A stretch of 64,000 bases of DNA from Verrucomicrobiales bacterium (GTDB taxonomy: Bacteria > Verrucomicrobiota > Verrucomicrobiia > Verrucomicrobiales > DEV007): contig JARGPI010000034.1 of assembly GCA_029213005.1 (NCBI GenBank), positions 1-64,000 on the forward strand. The letters run 5' to 3'. Each line of letters begins with the position of its first letter. The first letter of the stretch is position 1. The position numbers and the translations under genes are program-made. The notes below the pieces were generated by a model. It saw only the letters and a list, made by a program, of their open reading frames with translations, did not search any database and was not told where the DNA came from. Shown here one piece after another: positions 17,354 through 26,615 of the stretch.

Positions 17354-18658
17354 ATGCCACCAGTAATTACTACTTCTGAAGCCACTCGAACCACACTTGC
17401 GATTATCATGGGGGGCGGACGAGGATCCCGACTCCATCCGCTGACCCACAAACGCTCCAAACCCGCTGTACCACTGGCCGGGAAGTATCGTCTAGTTGAT
17501 ATTCCGATCAGTAACTGTCTGAATTCTGATATTCGACAGATGTATGTTTTGACGCAATACAACAGTGAGTCATTAAATCGTCACGTTACGGGTGCTTACA
17601 AATTTGACCATTTCGGTCATAATTTCGTACATATTCTGGCTGCTCAGCAGACTCCGACAGGGGACAGTTGGTATCAGGGAACTGCCGATGCGGTACGTCA
17701 GAATTTGGACTATTTCCTTGAGGGATCTTTTAAATACTTCCTGATCCTCAGTGGTGACCAGCTTTACCGCATGGACTTCAAAACCATGATTCGTGATCAC
17801 TTGAAAAATGATGCGGATTTGACGATTGCCACCACACCGGTTCGCCGCGAGCCGGCCCGTTCTTTCGGATTGATGGAAACGGACGAGCAGTTCAACATCA
17901 CCCGTTTCGTCGAGAAGCCGGAAGGGAATGACAAATTGCTCGATGAGTTGAAAATGCCGTCAGCGCTTCTCAAGCAGTTCGGGGTTTCCGAGGATGAAGA
18001 GCGTTTTCAGGCGTCGATGGGAATTTATCTGTTCAATCGTCAGACCTTGATTGATGCGCTCGATAACGACTTTGAAGATTTCGGGAAAGACATTATTCCG
18101 AACACGATCGAGAAAAAGAAGGTCTTTTCCCATGTTTTCCAGGGCTACTGGGAAGATATCGGAACGATTAAGTCGTTTTACGAGGCCAATATTGAGCTGA
18201 CCAAGGTGGTTCCAAGCTACAATTTCTTCGATGCCCATAACCAGATCTACACACGGGCCCGGTTTTTGCCGGCAAGTAAGATCAACAATGCTCACATTCA
18301 GGAAGCGCTCATTTCCGATGGCTGTATCATCAGTAACGCCACCATTCAGCGGTCTTTGATCGGGGTGCGCTCGGTGATTGAAACCGGTTGTTACATCACG
18401 GACTCCGTCATCATGGGGTCCGATTATTACAATGAGCAGACCGTGGACGGGAACGGAAAGACGATCGAAGTTCCGATTCGGATCGGGGCAAATTCCCGGA
18501 TCCATAAAGCGATTATCGATAAAAATGCTCAGATCGGAAACAACGTGGTGATCGATCCGGGCAACCGGGAGGATCAGGACACCGAATATTGCTGTATTCG
18601 CGAAGGTGTGATCGTGATTCCAAAAGGGACCGTAATTCCCGACGGGACTGTTGTTTAA
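17354..18658 (+). CDS. glgC: Glucose-1-phosphate adenylyltransferase (ADP-glucose pyrophosphorylase)
   Basis: 434 residues, the usual bacterial length. GlgC makes ADP-glucose from glucose-1-phosphate and ATP, the committed step of glycogen synthesis. The nucleotide-binding signature GGGRGSRLHPLTHKRSKPAV is near the N-terminus, followed by DIPISNCLNSDI, the sugar-site region GTADAVRQNLDYF, the catalytic SGDQLYRMD, and a left-handed beta-helix C-terminus (hexapeptide-like IGANSRIHKAIIDKNAQIGNNVVI). Start is ATG 17354; a strong ribosome binding site is not seen. Divergent from glmS, so both may respond to hexose-phosphate status (inference). Confidence 0.96.
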   Translation: MPPVITTSEATRTTLAIIMGGGRGSRLHPLTHKRSKPAVPLAGKYRLVDIPISNCLNSDIRQMYVLTQYNSESLNRHVTGAYKFDHFGHNFVHILAAQQTPTGDSWYQGTADAVRQNLDYFLEGSFKYFLILSGDQLYRMDFKTMIRDHLKNDADLTIATTPVRREPARSFGLMETDEQFNITRFVEKPEGNDKLLDELKMPSALLKQFGVSEDEERFQASMGIYLFNRQTLIDALDNDFEDFGKDIIPNTIEKKKVFSHVFQGYWEDIGTIKSFYEANIELTKVVPSYNFFDAHNQIYTRARFLPASKINNAHIQEALISDGCIISNATIQRSLIGVRSVIETGCYITDSVIMGSDYYNEQTVDGNGKTIEVPIRIGANSRIHKAIIDKNAQIGNNVVIDPGNREDQDTEYCCIREGVIVIPKGTVIPDGTVV

Positions 18659-18694
18659 GGCGCATTCTGCGGCCGGATTCGCAGGCCAAAAAAA

Positions 18695-18718
18695 ATCCCG
18701 GTGCGCTGGCACCGGGAT
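18695..18718 (-). terminator. Stem-loop after glgC, T-run only on the minus strand
   Basis: ATCCCGGTGC and GCACCGGGAT form a perfect 10-base stem with a 4-base loop. An A-run precedes it and AAAAGAAAA follows on the plus strand, so the classical U-tract exists only for minus-strand transcripts, although glgC is on the plus strand and no minus gene runs into it. Confidence 0.55.
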
Positions 18719-18912
18719 AAAAGAAAATGATAAAAACTTAAGTTGTCTGCCTGTTAGACGACTAAGAAGTTGGCTTATTAGAGAAAATGTGAATTTTTTC
18801 TGAAAAGTCTCGAAAACGCCTTCATGGGGTGCAGATGTTACCATTTTCGCGTCACTACCCCGCCTGACGAAGCGTTCGTATTAGTGTGACACGCCTTTTA
18901 GCGATTCCGAAC

Positions 18913-20100
18913 ATGATCCAACGACCCATTCCCATCACCTATCAGCATCGGGTAGTCTTTACCCATGGGGCTTTTGATTCAAAAAATCATACCTTATGTG
19001 ATCTGATAGCCGAGTCGTCAGAGCTCGGCGGCGCTTCGAAAGTGCTCGTTCTGCTGGATTCCGGGGTCGCGGCGGGAAATCCGGGGCTTGCTGAAAATAT
19101 CGCTCAGTATTGCGACGTTCACTCCAATGTGATCAATCTCGTCTCCGCTCCGATGAAGGTGGAAGGCGGGGAGAGCTGCAAAAACGACTGGTCACTCGTC
19201 GAGAAAATCTGGCAGGCGATTGAATATCACAAAATTTGCCGTCACTCCTATGTGGTCGCGATTGGAGGCGGAGCGTTTATCGATCTGGCCGGATTCGCAG
19301 CAGCCACCGCACACCGCGGGATCCGTTTTGTCCGGATGCCGACCACGACCCTCAGTCAGGGAGATGGTGGCGTTGGCGTGAAAAACGGGGTGAATTATTT
19401 CGGGAAAAAGAACTGGGTCGGCACCTTTTCCGTTCCGTTTGCGATTGTTAATGACCTCGATTTCCTCAAATCACTGCCGGAGCGGGCCTGTCGCGATGGC
19501 ATTATCGAAGCGATCAAGGTGGCGCTGATTCGGGATTCTGATTTCTACCATTTTCTGGAAAAGAACGCCGAGTCGCTGGGTCGACTCGAAACCAAAGCCC
19601 TGGAAGTTGCGATTCGCCGCAGCGCTGAAAACCACATCGATCACATCGCGACCAGTGGAGACCCTTTTGAATACGGGTCGGCGCGGCCGCTCGATTTTGG
19701 TCACTGGGTCGCCCATAAACTCGAGCAGATCTCAAATTTTGAGGTGAGCCATGGCGAGGCCGTCGCAATAGGAATGGCGGTCGATATCCTTTATTCGGTC
19801 GAGATCGGACTTCTCGATGAATCGACCGCTTCCGACATTGTCGACTTGATCCAAACAGTCGGTTTTCGCCTCTGGTCACCGTTTCTCGATCAGTCAGTGG
19901 ATGGAAACCCCGTTGTTCTGGCCGGGCTTGAGGAGTTTCGCGAGCATCTCGGTGGTAAACTCACCATCACCCTCGTTCCCGAGATCGGTAAAAAGGTGGA
20001 AGTTAACGAAATGGACGAAAAGGCCATTATTTCCGCGATGGATAAACTCCGCAAGAGAGACGCTGCGCTCGCTGAAAAAGGCGTGGCTAACCGGCTTTAA
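18913..20100 (+). CDS. 3-dehydroquinate-synthase-like sugar-phosphate cyclase, EboD type
   Basis: 395 residues from ATG 18913 (a GTG at 18886 is in frame; neither has a clear ribosome binding site). The dehydroquinate synthase fold is evident: VVAIGGGAFIDLAGFAAATAHRG (NAD site, start of the motif), MPTTTLSQGDGGVGVKNGVN, FGKKNWVGTF, the metal-site region SGDPFEYGSARPLDFGHW and SHGEAVAIGMAVD. The opening HRVVFTHGAF, the DPFE-x5-RPLDFGHW arrangement and the length fit the EboD branch of the ebo clusters rather than AroB. Ebo proteins are linked to small-molecule or precursor export in several bacteria. No eboA/B/C/E/F gene is in the window. The reaction is not known. It converges on the haem protein gene with a 14-base overlap of the ends. 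Confidence 0.82.
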   Translation: MIQRPIPITYQHRVVFTHGAFDSKNHTLCDLIAESSELGGASKVLVLLDSGVAAGNPGLAENIAQYCDVHSNVINLVSAPMKVEGGESCKNDWSLVEKIWQAIEYHKICRHSYVVAIGGGAFIDLAGFAAATAHRGIRFVRMPTTTLSQGDGGVGVKNGVNYFGKKNWVGTFSVPFAIVNDLDFLKSLPERACRDGIIEAIKVALIRDSDFYHFLEKNAESLGRLETKALEVAIRRSAENHIDHIATSGDPFEYGSARPLDFGHWVAHKLEQISNFEVSHGEAVAIGMAVDILYSVEIGLLDESTASDIVDLIQTVGFRLWSPFLDQSVDGNPVVLAGLEEFREHLGGKLTITLVPEIGKKVEVNEMDEKAIISAMDKLRKRDAALAEKGVANRL

Positions 20101-21421
20101 CCAAGTCGCCGGATTCCTTCCAGAATGCCGGGAGATCCGCTTTCGTATCGATCAGGATTTCAAAGATGCTCGCTTTTTCCTCCTGCCCGAGGTGTTGGTA
20201 TCCCTCGACGGCATCCTGAGTTTTCAGGATGTTCCAGAGCCGGAAGAAAAACTCTTCGCGGGCCGCTCTCGGCATCCCGTCGAAAGCTTTGGAGTAAACC
20301 ATCCAGCTTAACCGATGGGTCAAAAGCCGATCTTTCAGGTCGAGGTCTTTCAGCGATTTTCCAGTTTTGCTGGTTCGTTTGTTTTTGTGAAAATCCGCAC
20401 GGTAACTCCCATGATCCGTGATCTGATTACCGGGCAGAGCCGGTTCGTTGGCGAAAAGAAAGTAACTGAGCAGCTTATCGATCGATTTGGACACATCGGC
20501 CCGGTCGGATTTTTTGAGCTTTTCGAGCGCCTCCCGCCCCGAGTTAAAGTCGAGCTGAGCATCGAAGAGCCCCTGGCGAACCCGAAATTGAGCTTCGTTG
20601 ATGTGATAGTGAGCCGAGATTTGATGATCGTGAGCCAGCATCGCCAGAATGTCGCTGCCCTTCGTGAGGTGGGCATCCTCCGGGAAAAAGACCGACAAAT
20701 CTGAAGGCTCCGTTCCCTGAGTTTTTCGATCGAGCTGCAATTTTCCGTTATTTCTAGTCGCGATCGCATTCGCCATGTGGGGGAGCGATTCCAGTCCGCC
20801 GCCGCTCACCATCCAGCCGCCCCATCGCTGCTCGTAGGGAATTTCGTGGCTGATTCTCTCAAACGTCCGGATCGTTCCCATCGAGGTCCCGTTTTCCCTC
20901 GGAAACACGCTTTGGCCGAGCAAGCCGGGCAGGAAATTGGTCGCGCTACCGGCGTGGCATCCCAGACAGGATCGGGTCCGCCGGAAAAGCAGGTCATCAG
21001 GGCGGTCCAGCGGTCTCTGGAAGTAGAAAACCGGCCCGACTTCCGGATCGATACTCGCGATCTCGATCCGTCCTCCCGGCATCCAGCCGAGGTAGACGTT
21101 TTCATTAAAATAAAGCGCCCGTGGATTTTCAACCGAGACCTGATCCCGCTGCAGGCTGGTTTTGGTGAAAACGAGGACTTGAGATGACACCGGGATGTCA
21201 AACGTCTCGAGGAGACGCTTCACCAGCGGTTTTCCATTTGGTTCGTCCACCGTCACCTCGCCACTGTCGACTTTTTCGAGGAAAAGCGAGACCGGGTCCT
21301 GTAGCTCCCGACTGCGGTAGGAGTGGGGTTCGAGCTCAAAATCATTCCAATATTGGGCCACTCCCGACAGCGGAAGAAGACAAAGCCCGGATAAAATCAG
21401 AGGCAGGGAAAAGCGAGTCAT
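20087..21421 (-). CDS. Secreted protein with a single c-type haem motif
   Basis: 444 residues with a clear signal peptide (LPLILSGLCLLPLSGVA, cleavage before QYWND). One c-type haem site, CLGCH, lies in the first half (RRTRSCLGCHAGSATNFLPG). The rest contains helical, charged segments (about residues 260-330) and no other motif that I recognise. CxxCH-bearing hypothetical proteins of this size are frequent in Planctomycetota/Verrucomicrobiota and may be periplasmic cytochromes or peroxidase-like proteins. The gene is divergent from the DUF1549/DUF1553 cytochrome gene, with the phased palindrome array between the two starts. Confidence 0.78.
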   Translation of the reverse strand: MTRFSLPLILSGLCLLPLSGVAQYWNDFELEPHSYRSRELQDPVSLFLEKVDSGEVTVDEPNGKPLVKRLLETFDIPVSSQVLVFTKTSLQRDQVSVENPRALYFNENVYLGWMPGGRIEIASIDPEVGPVFYFQRPLDRPDDLLFRRTRSCLGCHAGSATNFLPGLLGQSVFPRENGTSMGTIRTFERISHEIPYEQRWGGWMVSGGGLESLPHMANAIATRNNGKLQLDRKTQGTEPSDLSVFFPEDAHLTKGSDILAMLAHDHQISAHYHINEAQFRVRQGLFDAQLDFNSGREALEKLKKSDRADVSKSIDKLLSYFLFANEPALPGNQITDHGSYRADFHKNKRTSKTGKSLKDLDLKDRLLTHRLSWMVYSKAFDGMPRAAREEFFFRLWNILKTQDAVEGYQHLGQEEKASIFEILIDTKADLPAFWKESGDLVKAG

Positions 21422-21440
21422 AACGTTTTAAAAAAAGCGG

Positions 21441-21499
21441 ATGGTACAGGGTACAATCGCCGACTGTACCCTGTACCATTTCAGGCTGTACCCTGTACA
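21441..21499. repeat. Phased array of three TGTACCCTGTACA palindromes (22-bp period)
   Basis: Copies at 21443-21455 (reverse orientation), 21465-21477 and 21487-21499; their centres are exactly 22 bp apart. The first two also form a 15-base perfect inverted repeat (21441-21455 with 21465-21479) around a 9-base loop. Located between divergent genes starting at 21421 and 21579. Confidence 0.8.
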
Positions 21500-21578
21500 G
21501 TCAATCGCGTGCTTACGCGAAAGCGCCGCGACATCGCTAAAATTTGAGGGTATTCTGGAACGTACCTTTCAGTTTTTT

Positions 21579-23939
21579 ATGAAAAAGCTATTCGCCTCAA
21601 TCACCGCTGTGGCTCTGTCTATATCCTTCGGCCTGTCTGCCGAATCGTTCGATAAATCAGCCGCAATTAAGAAAATCGATGAGCTTGTCCAGGCCGGACT
21701 GACAAAACACAAGGAGAAACGCGGCGCCGAAATCAATGACGCCACTTTTGTGAGACGGGCTTATCTCGACATCATCGGACGGATTCCGACGATCGAAGAA
21801 TCCGAGAATTTTCTCCGGTCAACTTATGGCCGGAAGCGGGAGCAACTCATTGCTGATCTGCTGGAAAGCGACGGTCACGTCAGCCACACCTACAATTTTT
21901 GGGCCGACATTCTCCGGATCAACAACGCACTCGGCGGGGCATCGGCACAAGCGGAAGCTGCCTACCAACTTTGGATCAAAAAAGCGGTCGAGGAAAACGT
22001 GCCCTACGACAAAATGGTTTTCGATATGGTCGCCTCGACCGGTAAAATCTGGGAAAAAGGAGCGGTCGGTTATTACCTGAGAGATCGGGGGATGCCGCTT
22101 GATAACATGTCTAATACGGTTCGGGTCTTCCTCGGAACCCGCCTCGAATGTGCCCAGTGCCACAACCATCCTTTCGATAAGTGGACCCAGATGGACTACT
22201 ACAAAATGGCTGCATTCTCCTACGGGATGGACGCCCGCGGCTACGCTTCAGAAAATCGCAACGCCTACAATTTGACTCAGCGGGAGGAGCGTAAAGAGCT
22301 TCATAAAAACATGCTGGTGAAGGCGGGCTATCCCGACACCCGGTTCCCTGAAATAACGAACGAGCGCTCGATGGAAAGATATACCGAGAGCAACAAGTAT
22401 CAGACCTATCTGGATCGCCTCAAACTGACTGACAAAGAGTTCCGGGACCTCGCTTCAAAAAGCATGGAGGTATATGATGGATATTCGAAAAAAGCGAAAG
22501 CCGCGCAATTTGCGATGGGTCGGATCTACCAGCAGCTCCGTTACTACTCCACCGACGAAAAAGAGAAAACGCTGAAGCTGCCTCACGACTACCAATACAG
22601 CGATGCCAAGCCGCATGACCCGGTAACCGCCGGAACCATGTTCGGGGCAGAGATCGATATCGAGAATATCGACGAATCCACGATCGAAGCCTACGGCAAA
22701 TGGATGACCTCCCCGGAGAATCCGACCTTTACGAAAGTCATCGCCAACCGTCTCTGGAAACGGGTCTTTGGTCACGGAGTTTTCGAGCCGGTCGACGAAT
22801 TGACCGATCATACCTATGTCGCCAACCCTGAGTTGCTCGACTACATCACCAACATGATGCGCGAACTGAAATACGATATGCGCACTTACATGGATGTCCT
22901 TTACAACACCCGCACCTACCAGAGTGCCGCCTACAATGGCGAAATGGTCATGGGTGCTCCCTATCATTTCTCCGGTCCGGTTTTCCGCCGGATGACCGCA
23001 GAGCAAATTTGGGACTCCATCGTCGCACTGGCGCTGCCCGAAGCTGACAGCTATCGCCCCAGATTGAAATCGCAGCTCTCCGCTGTGGAGAAATTCCGCC
23101 AGATGTATATCGCCCTGGAGGAACGCCCTGCAGATGAGTATATCGCGATGATCGAGGAACTTGCCGATGCGATCAAGGACAACGGACCTAAGCAGGAGGA
23201 AATCCGCAAGAAGATGTATCTCGCCCGTGAGGCAAAAGACGATGCTGCCTACCGCAAGCTGCGAGATGAGTTGAATGTGCTTTCCCGGCATGAGCGCAAG
23301 ACCATTTCGGAAATCGCTTTCAATCACGTCGGTGAAAATGTCGACCCCGATGCGCTTCTCGCCGCCGTTGGTATGTCAGAAATGGCTATGTCCAGCAATG
23401 CGATGATGTCGGGCGACGCCATGCCGAAGGTTGAGAACGCTGTCCTGACCAAGTTGCCGAAGATCGAGATGAAAAAGACACCGCCGGAAGGTCTCGATAA
23501 AAACCAGAAGAAGCGTTGGATCAGCGATCAGCGAAATGAATATCGCTACTACACCAGCCTCGTTTCCCAGATGGCACGGGCCTCGGAGTTGGAGTCGCCG
23601 GCGCGTCGAGGACATTTCCTTCGCGAATTTGGTCAGTCCGACCGCGAGGTGATCGAAAATGCGGCGGATCATGCTTCTGTTCCCCAGGCCCTCAACTTGT
23701 TGAACGGAACAATCGTTGAAGCTTTGACCAACCAATACGCGGTCTTTGGAAACCGGATTCATTCCGCCGGTGATGCCGAGGAAAAGACCCGCATGATTTT
23801 CCAGGCCATGCTGACCCGTGAGCCGACTGAGAGAGAGATGGAAATAGTGAAATCTGAAATCGAGGCCAAAGGCGAAAAAGCCTACGAAAGTATCGTATGG
23901 GCCCTTCTCAATACTCAGCAGTTTATCTTTGTGCAGTAA
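21579..23939 (+). CDS. DUF1549/DUF1553 planctomycete-type cytochrome-associated protein
   Basis: 786 residues from ATG 21579, which begins a signal peptide (KKLFASITAVALSISFGLSA); the frame is open further upstream through the palindrome array but that part is not protein-like. DUF1549 (PSCyt2, about 30-230): FVRRAYLDIIGRIPT, AYQLWIKKAVEENVPYDKMV, and the haem-type motif CAQCHNHPFDKWTQ. DUF1553 (PSD1) follows (NPTFTKVIANRLWKRVFGHG, MRELKYDMRTYMDVLYNTRTYQ in part, GHFLREFGQSDRE, QALNLLNG). These proteins are always paired with a Tat-exported DUF1501 protein, here 48 bases downstream; they are linked to sulfated polysaccharide or alcohol oxidation in the PVC group but no reaction is established. 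Confidence 0.9.
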   Translation: MKKLFASITAVALSISFGLSAESFDKSAAIKKIDELVQAGLTKHKEKRGAEINDATFVRRAYLDIIGRIPTIEESENFLRSTYGRKREQLIADLLESDGHVSHTYNFWADILRINNALGGASAQAEAAYQLWIKKAVEENVPYDKMVFDMVASTGKIWEKGAVGYYLRDRGMPLDNMSNTVRVFLGTRLECAQCHNHPFDKWTQMDYYKMAAFSYGMDARGYASENRNAYNLTQREERKELHKNMLVKAGYPDTRFPEITNERSMERYTESNKYQTYLDRLKLTDKEFRDLASKSMEVYDGYSKKAKAAQFAMGRIYQQLRYYSTDEKEKTLKLPHDYQYSDAKPHDPVTAGTMFGAEIDIENIDESTIEAYGKWMTSPENPTFTKVIANRLWKRVFGHGVFEPVDELTDHTYVANPELLDYITNMMRELKYDMRTYMDVLYNTRTYQSAAYNGEMVMGAPYHFSGPVFRRMTAEQIWDSIVALALPEADSYRPRLKSQLSAVEKFRQMYIALEERPADEYIAMIEELADAIKDNGPKQEEIRKKMYLAREAKDDAAYRKLRDELNVLSRHERKTISEIAFNHVGENVDPDALLAAVGMSEMAMSSNAMMSGDAMPKVENAVLTKLPKIEMKKTPPEGLDKNQKKRWISDQRNEYRYYTSLVSQMARASELESPARRGHFLREFGQSDREVIENAADHASVPQALNLLNGTIVEALTNQYAVFGNRIHSAGDAEEKTRMIFQAMLTREPTEREMEIVKSEIEAKGEKAYESIVWALLNTQQFIFVQ

Positions 23940-23987
23940 CACACCCTGATTGCCCCCTGAAACCAATAGAAAACCAGAATAACCAAT

Positions 23988-25286
23988 ATGAAGACCGCCT
24001 TTAAATCCGACGATTTTTCGAGACGTCGATTCATGGAGTCAACTGCCAAAAGCCTACTCGGCGTAGGGGCGGTGGGACTCACCACACGTAATGGTCAGGC
24101 CGCTCTCGGCCCGAACCTCGGACTTCCGGAGCGAGCCGCCGGAGCCAAACAAATCATCTACCTCTACATGGGTGGGGGGATGACTCATATCGACACATTT
24201 GATACCAAGCCCGGTCACGAAAACCAGGGGCAGACGAAAACGATCAATACCAATGTCGATGATATCAAAATTTCGGAATATCTGCCGTCACTGGCTCGCC
24301 GGGCAGACAAGTTGTCCATCGTCCGTTCGCTGACATCAACCGCCGGGGCGCACGATCAGGGTAATTACCTGATGCATACCAGTTACGAATCCCGCGCCAC
24401 GATTCGCCACCCGGGACTTGGAGCCTGGGCCTTGAAATTTAACGGACGGATGAACCCGAATCTTCCGGGATCAGTCTTTATCGGCGGAAACAGTCGCATC
24501 AATGGTGGCGGAGGTTTCTTCGAGCCACAGTATGAGCCGCTCGCGATCAGTGATCCGGCATCAGGCCTGAAGAACTCAAAACTTCGCGGTGTTGATCAGA
24601 AGGAATTTGATCATCGTCTCGAACTCGCCCGGAAATTCGACTCCGAATTCCACGAGCAGTATAATGTGAAAAAGGTCCGCGCCTACACCCAGATGTATGA
24701 CGACGCGGTTCGCATCATGCAGAGCAAAGACCTCAACGCCTTCAACCTGAAAGACGAAGACGAGGCGATTCGCGAGCGCTATGGTGATAACTCCTTTGGT
24801 CAGGGCTGTCTTCTTGCCCGTCGTCTGATCGAACACGATGTTCGGGCTGTCGAAGTCAGTTACGGTGGATGGGATATGCATAACAATGTCTTCATCTCAG
24901 CTCCTGAGCGATGCGGTGTTCTCGATCAGGCGATGGCCGCACTACTCGACGATCTGGAGAAGCGTGGCCGACTGGATTCTACCGTTGTTGTTCTCACAAC
25001 CGAGTTCGGGCGGACCCCGCGGATTAACCAGAACGCCGGTCGTGACCACTATCCGAAAGCATTCTGTTCAGTGGTTGCCGGTGGCGGTTTCAAAGGAGGG
25101 ATTGCCTACGGAAAAACCGATGAAGGTGCCGAAAATGTTATCGAGAATCCCGTGAAGATTCCCGATTTCAACGCGACCGTTGCCTACGCGATGGGAATGC
25201 CTCTCGATCACGTGATTTTCAGTCCATCGAAGCGTCCGTTTACCGTCGCCCACAAAGGGAAACCGGTTCTCGATCTACTCGCATAG
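23988..25286 (+). CDS. Tat-exported DUF1501 protein
   Basis: 432 residues. Twin-arginine signal SRRRFMESTAKSLLGVGAVG. DUF1501 belongs to the alkaline-phosphatase/sulfatase-like superfamily: IYLYMGGGMTHIDTFDTKP near the N-terminus, VRSLTSTAGAHDQGNYLMHTS, GWDMHNN, and TEFGRTPRINQNAGRDHYPKAF near the end match conserved family blocks. Paired with the DUF1549/DUF1553 gene upstream (same operon, terminator after it). Enzymatic activity of the family is not established. Confidence 0.92.
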   Translation: MKTAFKSDDFSRRRFMESTAKSLLGVGAVGLTTRNGQAALGPNLGLPERAAGAKQIIYLYMGGGMTHIDTFDTKPGHENQGQTKTINTNVDDIKISEYLPSLARRADKLSIVRSLTSTAGAHDQGNYLMHTSYESRATIRHPGLGAWALKFNGRMNPNLPGSVFIGGNSRINGGGGFFEPQYEPLAISDPASGLKNSKLRGVDQKEFDHRLELARKFDSEFHEQYNVKKVRAYTQMYDDAVRIMQSKDLNAFNLKDEDEAIRERYGDNSFGQGCLLARRLIEHDVRAVEVSYGGWDMHNNVFISAPERCGVLDQAMAALLDDLEKRGRLDSTVVVLTTEFGRTPRINQNAGRDHYPKAFCSVVAGGGFKGGIAYGKTDEGAENVIENPVKIPDFNATVAYAMGMPLDHVIFSPSKRPFTVAHKGKPVLDLLA

Positions 25287-25316
25287 GATTTTCATAAAAT
25301 TGGTCTATTTGGTAAG

Positions 25317-25350
25317 GAGGTCGCCTGTTTTTGCAGGCGGCCTTTTTGTT
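25317..25350 (+). terminator. Rho-independent terminator after DUF1501
   Basis: GGTCGCCTG pairs with CAGGCGGCC (one G-T pair) around a TTTTTG loop and is followed by TTTTTG, 31 bases after the stop. Confidence 0.85.
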
Positions 25351-25415
25351 TTCCGGCGCAAAAATAATCAATCGGCTCTTTGATCGCTTCTCCGGCTCGC
25401 GTATCGTGATTTCTC

Positions 25416-26612
25416 ATGATTCCAGAAGAGTTCCAAACCCACCTCGAGGAAACGATTGGAGATATCAAAAGCGCCGGTCTGTTCAAATCCGAACGCTACA
25501 TCAATTCATCTCAGAACAGCACAGTGACGTTGGAGGATGGTCGCGAAGTCATCAACATGTGTGCTAACAATTACCTCGGGCTGGCTGATCATCCCCGGGT
25601 CGTTACCGCGGCGGAAAAAGCAGCCCGCAAATGGGGATTCGGAATGGCTTCGGTTCGTTTTATCTGCGGAACGCAGACTCTTCACCGAAAGCTGGAAGAG
25701 CGGATTTCTCACTTTCTCGGAACGGAGGATACAATTCTCTATCCCTCCTGCTTCGATGCCAATGGCGGGCTTTTCGAGGTGCTGCTGACCGCGGAGGATG
25801 CCGTCATCTCCGATAGCTTGAACCACGCTTCCATCATCGACGGAGTGCGCCTCTGCAAAGCGAAACGCTTCCGCTACGCCAACAACGACATGGCCGATCT
25901 TGAAGCGAAATTGAAGGAGGCGGATCAGGCCGGTGCCCGGTTTAAACTGATCACTACCGATGGGGTTTTCTCGATGGACGGCATCATCAGCCAGCTCGAT
26001 GAAGTTCACCGCCTCGCCGATCAATACGGTGCGATTGTCCATTTCGACGACTGTCACTCAACCGGGTTTCTCGGGGCGCGGGGGCGCGGCACCCACGAGC
26101 ACTGCGGCCTGTTTGGCCGGATCGATCTCACGACCGGCACGCTCGGGAAAGCTCTCGGCGGGGCATCGGGGGGCTATACTTCCGGCAAGAGGGAAGTGAT
26201 CGATCTGCTTCGGCAGCGATCCCGCCCCTACCTGTTTTCCAACAGCGTTTCTCCCGTGATAGTAGCCGCTTCGCTCGAGGTTTTTGATCTATTGGAGGAG
26301 TCCACCGACTACGCAGATAAGGTGAAGGAAAACACCCGGTATTTTCGCGAGCAAATGGCATCGACCGGATTTGAAATTTCCGGTGCGGATCATCCCATCT
26401 CCCCGGTCATGATAGGCGATGCGGCTCTGTCCCAGAAATTTTCCAACCGCCTACTAGAGAAAGGTATATTTGCGATTGGCTTTTTCTACCCCGTCGTTCC
26501 GCATGACACCGCCCGGATTCGAACTCAAATCAGTGCCGCTCACACCACGGAACAGCTCGATAAAGCGATCGAAGCCTTTGTCGAGACCGGAAAAGAACTC
26601 GGGATTATTTAG
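25416..26612 (+). CDS. kbl: Glycine C-acetyltransferase (2-amino-3-ketobutyrate CoA ligase)
   Basis: 398 residues, full length. PLP-dependent alpha-oxoamine synthase that splits 2-amino-3-ketobutyrate with CoA into glycine and acetyl-CoA, the second step of threonine breakdown. Family blocks: MCANNYLGLADHP, FGMASVRFICGTQTLHRKLE, SDSLNHASIIDGVRL, DDCHSTGFLG, and the PLP lysine K245 in TGTLGKALGGASGG. tdh follows with a three-base gap, so kbl-tdh form the standard threonine-degradation operon. Confidence 0.97.
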   Translation: MIPEEFQTHLEETIGDIKSAGLFKSERYINSSQNSTVTLEDGREVINMCANNYLGLADHPRVVTAAEKAARKWGFGMASVRFICGTQTLHRKLEERISHFLGTEDTILYPSCFDANGGLFEVLLTAEDAVISDSLNHASIIDGVRLCKAKRFRYANNDMADLEAKLKEADQAGARFKLITTDGVFSMDGIISQLDEVHRLADQYGAIVHFDDCHSTGFLGARGRGTHEHCGLFGRIDLTTGTLGKALGGASGGYTSGKREVIDLLRQRSRPYLFSNSVSPVIVAASLEVFDLLEESTDYADKVKENTRYFREQMASTGFEISGADHPISPVMIGDAALSQKFSNRLLEKGIFAIGFFYPVVPHDTARIRTQISAAHTTEQLDKAIEAFVETGKELGII

Positions 26613-26615
26613 CTT

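Noticed and set aside
17960..18844. 294-codon minus-strand frame over the end of glgC
   Set aside because: It lies antisense to conserved GlgC codons, and its composition (His/Pro/Asp-rich) has no family resemblance.
20315..20769. Plus and minus frames inside the haem-protein gene
   Set aside because: Shadows of the 444-codon gene, which has signal peptide and CxxCH motif.
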